Below, piece by piece: positions 43,667 to 52,265 of a DNA stretch of 64,000 nt. A model generated the notes under the pieces. That model was not told the origin of the DNA, made no database searches, and saw nothing but the letters and a program-made list of their open reading frames with translations. Positions within the stretch are counted from its first letter, which is position 1; every line of letters starts with the position of its first letter. The position numbers were made by a program, and so were the translations under genes. The stretch lies in contig NZ_CP139003.1 in the NCBI RefSeq assembly GCF_044597725.1, positions 2,108,001 through 2,172,000 on the forward strand, read 5' to 3'. Source of the DNA: Bermanella sp044597725. GTDB lineage: Bacteria; Pseudomonadota; Gammaproteobacteria; Pseudomonadales; Oceanobacteraceae.

Positions 43667-44257
43667 AATCTGGAAGCAAAGTTTAGAAACAAGGCAGGCT
43701 AAAACGGATAATGCCGGGACACCTATATCTAGTGCGTAGTACCTTAGACGATTAGCAAGGTGATAATTAGAGAGTGAATTTTCGAACTTGTTGATTATAT
43801 CGATGTCCCTTGCAATTATTTCATTAAAGTTTTTCGTCAAGCAATCAAAGGCATCTTTAAGTTGTGCTTTTTCTGGAGGTATATCGTCACTGGGGTATGG
43901 TGAGTTTTGTCCTCTGATTTTCACTTCAAGGTGAAAAGTGTTTGGATTAATTTTACTTAAGCTTGGAATGAGAGTTGTTGTCGTTGAGCCTGTGCTGCCT
44001 TTAAAAATAGTTTCTTTCACATGCTCCACTTTCCATTGAATAATTTCGGCATAAAGATAATAAAAATAGTTGGCTGAGAACCAAGCTATAAAGATTGGTA
44101 TTCCCGTGTTTAATAGTTGATTAGGTATGTCTACGTTAAAAACCTCTAAGTTTGTCATTGGTTTTAGTGATGTATGAACTATGTATATCACACACGCGAA
44201 CAACAAGTTTCTTCTTAGTCTAATGGTGTGATCGGAAGGTTGAAAAAATCCATTCAT
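43661..44257 (-). CDS. Reversed membrane protein, putative lysogenic-conversion moron
   Basis: This is a 198-residue protein with hydrophobic segments near the N-terminus (LLFACVIYIVHTS, GIPIFIAWFSANYFYYLYA) and at the C-terminus (IGVPALSVLACLVSKLCF), and a soluble loop between. No family is recognised. It runs against the late operon between the Q-like gene and the late terminator, with a lower-GC look than its neighbours, typical of a moron expressed from the prophage. Superinfection exclusion or host alteration is only a guess. Confidence 0.65.
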   Translation of the reverse strand: MNGFFQPSDHTIRLRRNLLFACVIYIVHTSLKPMTNLEVFNVDIPNQLLNTGIPIFIAWFSANYFYYLYAEIIQWKVEHVKETIFKGSTGSTTTTLIPSLSKINPNTFHLEVKIRGQNSPYPSDDIPPEKAQLKDAFDCLTKNFNEIIARDIDIINKFENSLSNYHLANRLRYYALDIGVPALSVLACLVSKLCFQIS

Positions 44258-44260
44258 AAT

Positions 44261-44269
44261 TTATCCACA
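44261..44269 (+). promoter_or_regulatory. DnaA-box-like TTATCCACA
   Basis: A perfect TTATCCACA consensus DnaA box lies just upstream of the moron gene. A weaker TTTTCCACA follows at 44331-44339. Both face rightward. They may take part in replication or be chance; the iteron cluster is about 1 kb away. Confidence 0.4.
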
Positions 44270-44400
44270 GTAGTGCTTTTTTGTTGTAATCACTACACCG
44301 CAAAGCTTGACGTGTTGCGGCTTTCGTGAGTTTTCCACAGGTTAGCAAAAATACACTTTCAAAAACAGTGTGGCACAGTGTGATATTGTGTCTGCACTTG

Positions 44401-44419
44401 ATTAAGGTTGTGCCTTAAT
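44401..44419. promoter_or_regulatory. Palindrome before the late terminator
   Basis: ATTAAGG-TTGTG-CCTTAAT is a perfect 7-bp inverted repeat 30 bp before a terminator and after the Q-like gene. In lambda the Q-binding and late promoter region has this place. It is a candidate regulator site. Confidence 0.35.
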
Positions 44420-44448
44420 TGAGTTAATGTCGGAGTGGTTCCCGGTTC

Positions 44449-44480
44449 GCCCCAAAGGTTTGCGCCTTTGGGGCTTTTTT
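44449..44480 (+). terminator. Strong terminator before the lysis genes (tR'-like)
   Basis: A 10-bp stem, GCCCCAAAGG with CCTTTGGGGC around TTTGCG, is followed by six T residues, and the lysis genes start 14 nt later. A terminator directly ahead of a late operon and downstream of a Q-like gene implies that late transcription needs antitermination. Confidence 0.93.
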
Positions 44481-44493
44481 ATGGGTGTTATTT

Positions 44494-44913
44494 ATGAAGC
44501 GCGTTGTTCTTGTTCGTGATCGTGGTAATGATCAAGGAACGGTGGGCAGTGTGTATGTGGGTTTTAAGCGTTTGTGCTTCTCTATCGAGTTGCCAGACCG
44601 TGACAATGCACCGAACTATTCCCGAATTCCTGCTGGTACATACAAGTGTGTTTGGCATAAGAGCCCTAAGTTTGGATGGTGTTATTTAATCAAGGGTGTG
44701 CCTGGTCGAAGTTTTATTCTGATTCATCCGGCTAATTGGGCAGGCGATTCAAAGCAAGGGTATCGCTGTGATCTCTTAGGCTGCATTGCCTTGGGTATGC
44801 GTCAAGGTCGGTTAGCTGGTCAAAAGGCTGTACTGGCCAGCCGAATGGCTGTTAAGAAATTCAATCGCATGATGGGCCAAAAGCCGTTCATGCTAACTAT
44901 TGTAGGTGAGTGA
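44494..44913 (+). CDS. DUF5675 family phage protein (lysis module)
   Basis: This is a 139-residue protein with the DUF5675 pattern (GTVGSVYVGFKRLCFSIELPD, IPAGTYKCVWHKSPKFGWCY, FILIHPANWAGD). The family sits in phage lysis modules and may act on cell wall; catalysis is unproven. The ATG at 44494 gives the normal start MKRVVLVRD. It overlaps the next gene by 1 nt. Confidence 0.75.
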   Translation: MKRVVLVRDRGNDQGTVGSVYVGFKRLCFSIELPDRDNAPNYSRIPAGTYKCVWHKSPKFGWCYLIKGVPGRSFILIHPANWAGDSKQGYRCDLLGCIALGMRQGRLAGQKAVLASRMAVKKFNRMMGQKPFMLTIVGE

Positions 44914-45395
44914 TGTTAGAGAGTTTATTGAGCGGCGGCTTAACGGGTTTGCTGGGTTCGCTGATTTCTAATGTCACTGGCTACTTCAAAGCTAAGCAAG
45001 AACATGAGCAAGCAATGGACTTGGCTCAGCTTGAGCATAAGAACACTATGATGCAGATAGCTGCTGAGGCTAAGTATCGTAACGATCAGCTAAGAATTGA
45101 GGCTGAACGTGATATGAGTGTTGCTGAGTATGGTGCGCTGGCATCGTCTTACGAGAGCCAGAAGGAATATAACGGCGACAACAAACTGCTTCTGGTTGCT
45201 GAGTTCTTCAATAAGGTGACTCGACCAGCTATTACTTTCTGCATGGTCTTTCTGACTACTGGTATCTACTTCGCTTCTGATGATGATGTTCGTGATCTTA
45301 TTTCTCGTGCCGTTGTTGCCATGACTGCCACTGTGATTAGTTGGTGGTTCTGTGATCGTCAAATCTCTAAACGGGTGGCCAAGAGGATCTTATGA
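44913..45395 (+). CDS. Phage holin-like membrane protein
   Basis: The 160 residues start with a Gly/Leu-rich segment (LLSGGLTGLLGSLISNVTGY), followed by a charged coiled coil (EAKYRNDQLRIEAERDMSVA). Two membrane segments lie near the end (AITFCMVFLTTGIYFAS, AVVAMTATVISWWFCD). This layout is common in lysis modules and has been called a holin of the 3TM type. The start codon overlaps the previous stop. Confidence 0.6.
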   Translation: MLESLLSGGLTGLLGSLISNVTGYFKAKQEHEQAMDLAQLEHKNTMMQIAAEAKYRNDQLRIEAERDMSVAEYGALASSYESQKEYNGDNKLLLVAEFFNKVTRPAITFCMVFLTTGIYFASDDDVRDLISRAVVAMTATVISWWFCDRQISKRVAKRIL

Positions 45396-45679
45396 CAGAC
45401 ATGGTTTGGGAGAGAATGGAACGGCTTGAACGTACGCTAAGCAGTATTGAAGGAAAGCTGGATCGCATTCTCGTAATTGAAGAACGCCAGCGTAACCAGA
45501 CTGAAGAAACGAAGCGCGCCTTTGGTCGCTTGAATAATCTTGAAGATCGTGTGCGTGTTATCGAGATTGAGTTTGGTAAGTCAGACACCAAGACGAAGGG
45601 GACTAGCAATGTATTGTGGGCGGTGTTTACTTTTCTGCTTGCTGTTGCGTCTTCGGTCGTTTCATACAACCTCAGGTGA
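45392..45679 (+). CDS. Small phage protein with coiled coil and C-terminal anchor (XhlA-like)
   Basis: This is a 95-residue protein with heptad-rich helices (RMERLERTLSSIEGKLDRI, RLNNLEDRVRVIEIEFG) and one C-terminal transmembrane segment (VLWAVFTFLLAVASSVVSY). Such proteins accompany holins or spanins. It ends 5 bp before the cos-like site, so it would be the last gene at the right end of the virion genome. Confidence 0.6.
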   Translation: MTDMVWERMERLERTLSSIEGKLDRILVIEERQRNQTEETKRAFGRLNNLEDRVRVIEIEFGKSDTKTKGTSNVLWAVFTFLLAVASSVVSYNLR

Positions 45680-45683
45680 TCGC

Positions 45684-45734
45684 GGGTCCTTCTGCGAGTT
45701 CCCGTCATACGCGGACGAGAGGCGCGCTTTTTGG
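45684..45734. other. Putative cos site (lambda-like)
   Basis: GGGTCCTT at 45684-45691 matches lambda cosQ. Twenty-seven bases after its start, GCGGACGAGAGG (45711-45722) precedes CGCGCTTTTTGGC, paralleling lambda's 12-nt overhang GGGCGGCGACCT followed by CGCGGGTTTTCGC. The site lies 57-107 bp before the small terminase gene, where cos is found in lambda. The exact cut is inferred. Confidence 0.6.
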
Positions 45735-45790
45735 CCACAGACGAATTCCTATAGGGGGTTGTAGTGGTCTATTCATTTTAAGGTTTGAGT

Positions 45791-46321
45791 ATGAGCGAAA
45801 TTGTTTTAACCGATCAGGCTACTCAAACTGGTTTGGCGGCAATGCTAAATGTTAGCCAGCAAACAGTATCCAAGCAGTATAAAAAAGGCATTCTTTCGCC
45901 AAACGGTACCTATATAGATTGGTTGCGAGAATATACCGAGCATCTTCGTAATGAAGCGGCTGGCCGTGGCGGTGATTCGCAGCAGGTTTTAACACGAGCT
46001 CGCATTGACGAGACGTTAGAAAATACGGCTGTTAAGCGACAACAGCGTTTGCGCGATGCTGGCACTTTACTCGACAAAGACGACACAATTTTATTGGTTG
46101 CGGAATTGGCTGGTCAACTTCGCGGCCATGTAATGACGGCAGGTGATGAGATCGTAGAAGAGCTGATTAGCCGTTACAAACTTGAGTTAGACGATGACAT
46201 TATCCTTAAGCCATTACGATCTGCCCTTGGACACTGTGCAACTGATGTCCGCGAATTTGCAGGACGTAGCGGAAGTGATGGCATCGAACTTGGAGCCGAT
46301 GCCGCCGCAAGCGGTAGCTGA
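45791..46321 (+). CDS. Terminase small subunit (Nu1-like)
   Basis: This is a 176-residue protein with an N-terminal winged helix-turn-helix (TGLAAMLNVSQQTVSKQYKK) that would bind cos, and a helical assembly region. It pairs with the large subunit to cut and package concatemers. The ATG at 45791 is preferred over a TTG 6 nt earlier. It overlaps the large-subunit gene by 77 nt. Confidence 0.82.
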   Translation: MSEIVLTDQATQTGLAAMLNVSQQTVSKQYKKGILSPNGTYIDWLREYTEHLRNEAAGRGGDSQQVLTRARIDETLENTAVKRQQRLRDAGTLLDKDDTILLVAELAGQLRGHVMTAGDEIVEELISRYKLELDDDIILKPLRSALGHCATDVREFAGRSGSDGIELGADAAASGS

Positions 46322-48275
46322 TTGGTCACAGGCTCATTTTAGACTGCCTGCTGAGGGTGCTGATAAGCCGGGGCCTTACAATCTTCAGTATGCACCGTAT
46401 CTTTATGGGATATTTGCGGCGTTTGATGATCCAGAAACTGGTGAAATTTATACCATGAAGGCAGCTCAGGTGGGCTGGACGTTCGGATTGGTCGCTTGTT
46501 TGGGCAAACGAATCGACACAGAGCCATGCGCAATAGTTGTGATGTTTCCAAAAGAGGATGCGGCCCGTGAATTTAATGATGAGAAATTTGAGCCAAGCGT
46601 ACGCGCTACGCCAAGGCTAAGCCGATTAATTGATGTGAGTAAAACTCGCAGCAAAGATAATCGCGCACTGTTTAAAAAATTTCCGAATGGCTTTTTAAAG
46701 TTGGTTGGCTCGAAGTCAATTAGCTCGGTTAAATCGACGCCAGCTAAACTGGTAATCGTTGAAGAGCCAGACGATGCCACGAATAATTTAAAAGAACAGG
46801 GCAACTCAATCGCGCTTTTGTGGGAGCGTACCAAACGTATTAGAAATTCGAAGCGCGTGTTGGGCGGTACGCCTTCTGTTAAAGGGCTGTCTAAAGTTGA
46901 AGAACACATACTCAGATCAGACCAGCGAGTGTTACCAATTCGCTGCCACGATTGTGGTGATTTCCATGTTCTGGATTGGGAGAATGTCAAATGGCTCGAT
47001 TCGGACGATGCTGAGCATGAAATTTATGGGCGTGCGCTACCCGATACCGCCGTCTATGCTTGCCCTCATTGTGGTTCTGCTTGGGATGATTATCAGCGTA
47101 AGAAAAATATACGGGATACCGTAAACGAGGCAATTGACGCGGGTGACCCTTATTGTGGTTGGGTGGCTACTGCTGAGTTTCACGGTGCGGCTGGTTTCAA
47201 AGAATTAAGTGAACTTTACAGTTGTTTACCTGGTGCGGGTGTTGTTGAGTTGGTCCGTGATTATTTGGCTGCAGAGCATAAGGCAGCTCGGGGTGATGAA
47301 AACGATAGAATCGTATTTGTTAATTCGAAGCTGGGTAGGGCTTACGAATTTCAGGATGACAATGCTTCGGCCGAAGATTTGCGTGCTAAGGCATTAGATT
47401 ACCCCGAGCTGCAAGTACCAAAAGGCGGCTTAATCGTCACTGTTGGCATCGATGTTCAACATGACCGAGTTGCGGTGATTATTCGTGCGTGGGGCCGAGG
47501 TGAAGAAAGCTGGTTGATTCTTTGGAAAGAAATCAGTGCGAGCGTTGCGACTTCTGATAAAAACGATCCTGTTTGGGCTGAGTTAGAGAAAACCGTTTAC
47601 GGAGCATTTGAACGCGAAGCCGGTGGCAATATCTACGCAAGTTCGGTGGGTATTGATAGTTCTGACGGTAATACTAATGATGCTGTATATCATTGGGTAC
47701 GTCGAATGGATAAGAAGTATCGCAAGGTACTGACCATGGCGGTTAAGGGTTCTAGTGCTCAGACAGACCCTGAAATATTCACGGTACCAAGGGTAAAAGG
47801 CGTAGACCACAAAAACCCTAAGAAGCAAACCAAGGCCGATAAGCACGGTTTAAAGATCTTTTTGGTTGGCACAAATAAAGCCAAAGATTTAATTGCCTCC
47901 CGGTTTAAGCTTGATGGTGTTGGTCCTGGACGTCACCACTCATACAAAGAGGTGCGGGCAGACTACTACGATCAGGTAACTGGTGAAGTCAAAGCACCTC
48001 ATAGAACCATTAAAGGTCGCAAGATTTGGCAGCAAAAGTCGGGGCGGGCAGTTGAAGCGTGGGACTGTGAGGTTTATGCATTGCATGGTGCAAGAGCCAA
48101 GCGGGTTCATCTAATGACACCAAAGCAGTGGGATGCATTAGAGCAAACACTAAATCAAAGCGATTTGTTTTCAAGTTCTGAAAACGTTTCGGAAACAATA
48201 GAAACGCCCAAGAAGAAACTAAAACGTTCAAGTAGAAAGTCTAAGCGAGCACGGCAAAAGTTGAGTGAGATTTAA
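46245..48275 (+). CDS. Terminase large subunit (GpA family)
   Basis: This is a 676-residue packaging motor of the lambda GpA family. The ATPase start is QAHFRLPAEGADKPGPYNL and the Walker region is KAAQVGWT (residues 72-79). A cysteine pair region follows (IRCHDCGDFHV, YACPHCGSAW), then the nuclease domain (VGIDVQHDRVAVIIRAWGRG, SVGIDSSDG). The ATG at 46245 gives MSANLQDVAEV; an earlier ATG at 46194 is possible. Confidence 0.92.
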   Translation: MSANLQDVAEVMASNLEPMPPQAVADWSQAHFRLPAEGADKPGPYNLQYAPYLYGIFAAFDDPETGEIYTMKAAQVGWTFGLVACLGKRIDTEPCAIVVMFPKEDAAREFNDEKFEPSVRATPRLSRLIDVSKTRSKDNRALFKKFPNGFLKLVGSKSISSVKSTPAKLVIVEEPDDATNNLKEQGNSIALLWERTKRIRNSKRVLGGTPSVKGLSKVEEHILRSDQRVLPIRCHDCGDFHVLDWENVKWLDSDDAEHEIYGRALPDTAVYACPHCGSAWDDYQRKKNIRDTVNEAIDAGDPYCGWVATAEFHGAAGFKELSELYSCLPGAGVVELVRDYLAAEHKAARGDENDRIVFVNSKLGRAYEFQDDNASAEDLRAKALDYPELQVPKGGLIVTVGIDVQHDRVAVIIRAWGRGEESWLILWKEISASVATSDKNDPVWAELEKTVYGAFEREAGGNIYASSVGIDSSDGNTNDAVYHWVRRMDKKYRKVLTMAVKGSSAQTDPEIFTVPRVKGVDHKNPKKQTKADKHGLKIFLVGTNKAKDLIASRFKLDGVGPGRHHSYKEVRADYYDQVTGEVKAPHRTIKGRKIWQQKSGRAVEAWDCEVYALHGARAKRVHLMTPKQWDALEQTLNQSDLFSSSENVSETIETPKKKLKRSSRKSKRARQKLSEI

Positions 48276-48799
48276 TGTCAGAACCGATTAAGTTCTTTGC
48301 AGGAACCGTACAAGAATGGACGCGCGAAGACGAATATGCCTATGGCCTTTGGTCGTTTAAGTATGTGTTGATCGGCCCATCGAGCCAAGAAATCAACTGC
48401 GCCTCTGATGCTGGCTTGGTTAGTGTCATCTTACCCAGTGCAGATACCGTTAGTTGGGAAGCAGGAAAATACGCATGGACGTTGATCAGGGAGAAAGACG
48501 GTGAGATGGTTCATGTTGATCGTGGATATTTCTATATTCTTGCCAATCCTTCTACTGTTGCAAATCCTGTTGATGTGCGTACTCATGCTGAGCGGGTGCT
48601 TGAGGCAATCGAGAAACGCATCGAGAGCCGCGTACTATCAGATCATGAAAATTATACGATAGACGGACGTTCATTAAATCGCATTCCAATGATGGATCTT
48701 GCGAAACTGCGCCAGCAATACGCGCTAAAGGTACGCAAGGAAAAAGAAAATCGAGGTGAAGTGAAACGCTTCACTGGCCGAAAACTAAGGTTGAAATAA
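48275..48799 (+). CDS. Phage head completion-type protein (gpW position)
   Basis: The 174 residues have a beta-rich N-terminal half (LWSFKYVLIGPSSQEINCAS) and a helical C-terminal part (YTIDGRSLNRIPMMDLAKLR) resembling the gpW-like neck element. It overlaps both terminase and portal starts by 1 nt, the gpW position in lambda. The larger N-terminal half is not explained by gpW. Confidence 0.6.
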   Translation: MSEPIKFFAGTVQEWTREDEYAYGLWSFKYVLIGPSSQEINCASDAGLVSVILPSADTVSWEAGKYAWTLIREKDGEMVHVDRGYFYILANPSTVANPVDVRTHAERVLEAIEKRIESRVLSDHENYTIDGRSLNRIPMMDLAKLRQQYALKVRKEKENRGEVKRFTGRKLRLK

Positions 48800-50298
48800 T
48801 GTTTAAGAATCCATTTAAACGAAACGTTTCAACCAACGAAACGAAAACAAAAACGAAACGTCACCCAAATCATCGTGATCATGTTCGCTATGCAGCCGCC
48901 CAGCAAACAGATGTGGCTAGTACCATATTTAATGGTGGGCGTTTATCGACAGACGAATCGTTACGCCGTGACCTTGAAAACCTACGTGCAGCGAGTCGTA
49001 AGGCTGGCGAAGATAACGGTTATTTGCGCCGTTATTATGGCCAAGTACAAACGCATATTGTGGGTGATGCGGGCTTTACGTTTCAAAACCGTGCCAAGCT
49101 CGCAGACGGATCGCTAGACAAGAAAGCTAATAAGGCAATTGAAGAAGCATTTAAAGAGTGGAGTAAAAAGGGTAGCTGTGAGGTTAGCGGCAAACTAAGT
49201 CGCGCTGGCCTTGAAGAATTAATAGTAAAAACCATTGCCCAAGATGGCGATATCATCATTCGCCATGTTTACGACTCGACCAACAAATATGGCTACAGTG
49301 TTCAACTCATTGAGTCGGATTATTTAGACGCGACACTTAATACCATGTTGCGCAACGGTAACCGGATAACCATGGGTGTTGAACAGGATGGCTTCGGCCG
49401 TCCTATTGCGTACCACTTACTGACAAGCCACCCAGGCGATTCAGTTTGGTCGTTCAATGGTCGCAAGTATATGCGTGTTCCGGCAAATGAGATTGAATTG
49501 CCATTTCCTATGTGGCGACCCGGACAAACTCGCGGTGTGCCTTGGGCACATGCTGCATTGTTAGATCTGCATCATATCAATGAATATCGTGGATCGACTC
49601 AGGTTCAAGCGCGTCATGCATCTCAGAATCTTGTTGCTTATGAGCGAGACCCAGAGCAAGAGATGGATGACGACTATGAAGACGAAGGTGAAATATTAGA
49701 GGAGTTTGATGGCGTTTCTACAGTAGTTCCTGAGGGCTACAAAATGCGCGAAACAAACTTCAATGGTCCATCTACTGATTTCCCTGATTTTCAAAAGAGT
49801 AATTTACGAGCTGCAAGCTCAGGTCTTGAATCTAATTACAATGTTTTAGGCAATGACTACGAAGGCGTTAGTTTCTCAAGTTTACGCCAAGCCGTTCTGG
49901 AAGATCGTGATCACTGGAAGCGCAAGCAGCGTTGGATGATCGAAGAGATATGCGAGGTTATATTCAGTCGCTGGTTTGAAACCGCATTACTGAAGGGTGC
50001 GATACCAGGCATTAATCCATGGGATCGTACTCGTTTATCACAGCCATTCTTCCAAGGTCGCCGTTGGCAGTGGGTTGATCCATTAAAAGATGAACAAGCA
50101 GCCGGTGAAGCCAAAAAGAATTTTAATGGTGACCCAATTCAGATGCTGACTGAAAAGGGGTTGGATCTGGATCAAACCGCGGATAACTGGACAACCTACT
50201 TGGATGCCATGGAACCGATAATCGAGCGATATCAGAAATTGCAAGAAAAGGCGGCACCGCCCAAACCTAAAACAGAAGACGAAGAAGCCGCTGAATAG
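48799..50298 (+). CDS. Lambda-type portal protein
   Basis: This is a 499-residue protein of the lambda portal family. Visible elements are DLENLRAASRKAGEDNGYLR, IVKTIAQDGDIIIRHVYDS, and WRPGQTRGVPWAHAALLDLH. It forms the dodecameric vertex for DNA entry. The C-terminus is acidic. Its last codons and stop form the stem of a terminator. Confidence 0.92.
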   Translation: MFKNPFKRNVSTNETKTKTKRHPNHRDHVRYAAAQQTDVASTIFNGGRLSTDESLRRDLENLRAASRKAGEDNGYLRRYYGQVQTHIVGDAGFTFQNRAKLADGSLDKKANKAIEEAFKEWSKKGSCEVSGKLSRAGLEELIVKTIAQDGDIIIRHVYDSTNKYGYSVQLIESDYLDATLNTMLRNGNRITMGVEQDGFGRPIAYHLLTSHPGDSVWSFNGRKYMRVPANEIELPFPMWRPGQTRGVPWAHAALLDLHHINEYRGSTQVQARHASQNLVAYERDPEQEMDDDYEDEGEILEEFDGVSTVVPEGYKMRETNFNGPSTDFPDFQKSNLRAASSGLESNYNVLGNDYEGVSFSSLRQAVLEDRDHWKRKQRWMIEEICEVIFSRWFETALLKGAIPGINPWDRTRLSQPFFQGRRWQWVDPLKDEQAAGEAKKNFNGDPIQMLTEKGLDLDQTADNWTTYLDAMEPIIERYQKLQEKAAPPKPKTEDEEAAE

Positions 50299-50309
50299 CG
50301 GCTTTTTTT
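50286..50309 (+). terminator. Terminator or attenuator after the portal gene
   Basis: AGCCGCT-GAAT-AGCGGCT is followed by seven T residues, and the portal stop codon lies inside the stem. It falls within the late operon, so it must be read through. Confidence 0.75.
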
Positions 50310-50328
50310 ATGCCAGAGGAAAGCACTT

Positions 50329-52188
50329 ATGCCCAAAAGCATCTTGGAACAAATAAAGCGCGATGGTCTAGACGTTCAGAAGCGTGAAGCAACAGCAGAC
50401 ATTGTTAACGTCAATGTCGAAGAGCGCACTGCCGAATTCTCTTTCTCTTCTGAATACGAAGTTCAGCGTTGGTGGGGTGTAGAGGTTCTTGGCCACAAAG
50501 CTGAAGAAGTCGATCTGACTCGGTTAAACAATGGCGGCGCATTTCTAAACATGCATAACCCATGGGATCAGCGTGGGGCCGTCACAAAAGCGTGGCTAGG
50601 CGAAGATGCTCGTTGTTATTGCATTGTTAAGTTTAGCCGAAGCGATTTAGGTGAAGAACTTTTACAAGATTTTGCGGATGGTATTCGCACACAAATTTCT
50701 GTTGGTTATCGAATCCATGAATTGGTTTTGGAGCGGCAGGAGGGTGACTTGGAATTTTACCGAGCCACCAAATGGGAGCCACTAGAAGTTAGCTCCGTTT
50801 CCATTGCAGCGGACCCCTCGGTTGGGGTTGGGCGTTCAGCTGAGCTTCAGCCCCAAAACGCTGCACAACAAAACATGTTAAACCCTGTAAACATAAGAGG
50901 ATTGTCCGCAATGGCAAAAGAAAACAGTGATACATCTATTCCACTTGAAGATGTGAATGGTAAAGGTGAGCAGAAGCGTTCTACTGCTAACGGTGAAGCT
51001 CCAAATGTAAAACTTGTCGAAGAGCGTAGCGATGCTGCTGATATCGCCAAAACAGCGAGCGAATACGGCGCCGCTGAATTGGGTAATCAGTTCATCGCAC
51101 AAGGTCGCTCCCATGAAGAATTCAAAGGCGCGCTTCTAAAGCAGTTGTCGGATAAGCGCGAAGCAGCGAAAAAAGACAAAGACATGAGCACGGCGCTTAA
51201 CCTTGATTTACCAGAAAGTGATATGCGCGATTACTCGCTCATGAATGTGGTGCGTGGTTTGGCTAGCGGTAATATGAAGAAGTTTGCACCGCACGAGTTG
51301 GAAATTTCCAATGCCATGGCTGAGCGAGCCGACAAAGAAGCTCACGGTATTTTTGTGCCTCACCAAGTATTAGGTCATGGCTTGCGTACCATGAATACCG
51401 GCACAGCAGGGAAAGGTCAGGAGATGGTTCCGACTGATCTTCTAGCTGATCAATTCATTGAAGCGTTACGCCAAAAAGCTGTATTAGGTGGCTTAGGTGC
51501 TCGTTTCTTAACTGGTTTGCAAGGTAATGTGGATATTCCAAAGCAAACCGGTTCTGCAACCTTCTTCTGGTTAAATGAAGATGAAGATGTAACCGATAGC
51601 GATTTGTCGCTTGCAACCGTGCAAATGACACCTCGCACCGTTGCAGGTTCGGTTGCTCTTACTCGTCGCATGATGATTCAAACCGGGGGTGGTATTGAAA
51701 GCTTGGTCCGTAACGACTTGTTAACCGGCCTTGCTTCTGCCATGGATAGCGAAGGTCTAGCCACCATTCTAGCAGCAGCTGGTGTGGGTGCGGTTGATAT
51801 GACCGGTGGCATCGACTGGGCAAAAGTAGTGGAATTTGAATCGGACGTGGGCGAGTCAAACTACACTGGCGAAATGCTGCACTATCTTGCTCGGGCCTCT
51901 ATGATCGGCAAGATGAAAACCACCGAGAAAGCAACTGGCACCGCGAAGTTCCTCGTTGAAGATGGCAACTGTAACGGTTATCCAATTGTGCGCCATAACG
52001 GTGTTGGTGTTGATGACTTGCTCTTTGGTGACTTCAGCAACCTAATGTACGGCATGTGGGGTACGGTTGATTTAACCATCGACAAATCAACTAAGGCAGC
52101 GTCTGGCGGTACCGTGCTTCGTGTGTTCCAAGATGCAGATACCGCTATTCGTCATGAAGCAGCATTCAGCTACGGTAATACACCGTAG
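50329..52188 (+). CDS. Fused prohead protease and major capsid protein (HK97 fold)
   Basis: This is a 619-residue fusion. Residues about 1-180 are a U35-type prohead protease with His76 (FLNMHNPWD) and Ser124 (TQISVGYRIHE). Residues 190-290 are a charged scaffold-like linker. The rest is an HK97-type capsid (VNIRGLSAMA linker; AVLGGLGARFLTGLQGNVDI, KQTGSATFFWLNEDEDVTDS). The protease would free the capsid by self-cleavage. Confidence 0.88.
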   Translation: MPKSILEQIKRDGLDVQKREATADIVNVNVEERTAEFSFSSEYEVQRWWGVEVLGHKAEEVDLTRLNNGGAFLNMHNPWDQRGAVTKAWLGEDARCYCIVKFSRSDLGEELLQDFADGIRTQISVGYRIHELVLERQEGDLEFYRATKWEPLEVSSVSIAADPSVGVGRSAELQPQNAAQQNMLNPVNIRGLSAMAKENSDTSIPLEDVNGKGEQKRSTANGEAPNVKLVEERSDAADIAKTASEYGAAELGNQFIAQGRSHEEFKGALLKQLSDKREAAKKDKDMSTALNLDLPESDMRDYSLMNVVRGLASGNMKKFAPHELEISNAMAERADKEAHGIFVPHQVLGHGLRTMNTGTAGKGQEMVPTDLLADQFIEALRQKAVLGGLGARFLTGLQGNVDIPKQTGSATFFWLNEDEDVTDSDLSLATVQMTPRTVAGSVALTRRMMIQTGGGIESLVRNDLLTGLASAMDSEGLATILAAAGVGAVDMTGGIDWAKVVEFESDVGESNYTGEMLHYLARASMIGKMKTTEKATGTAKFLVEDGNCNGYPIVRHNGVGVDDLLFGDFSNLMYGMWGTVDLTIDKSTKAASGGTVLRVFQDADTAIRHEAAFSYGNTP

Positions 52189-52207
52189 CGAGACTGGCTA
52201 ATTAACC

Positions 52208-52234
52208 AAGCAGGCAATATGCCTGCTTTTTTTA
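52208..52234 (+). terminator. Terminator after the capsid gene
   Basis: AAGCAGGC-AATAT-GCCTGCTT is followed by a T run and precedes an AAAGGAG ribosome-binding site for the next gene. It probably lowers tail gene expression relative to capsid. Confidence 0.85.
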
Positions 52235-52265
52235 TGTCTAAATTTTAATGAAAAGGAGTTAGCTC

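Noticed and set aside
44371..44400. Possible sigma-54 promoter starting with TGGCAC
   Set aside because: No GC dinucleotide at the required -12 distance.
45540..45855. Open frames crossing the cos-like region
   Set aside because: They overlap the anchored lysis protein and the small terminase start in other frames and show no protein-like pattern.
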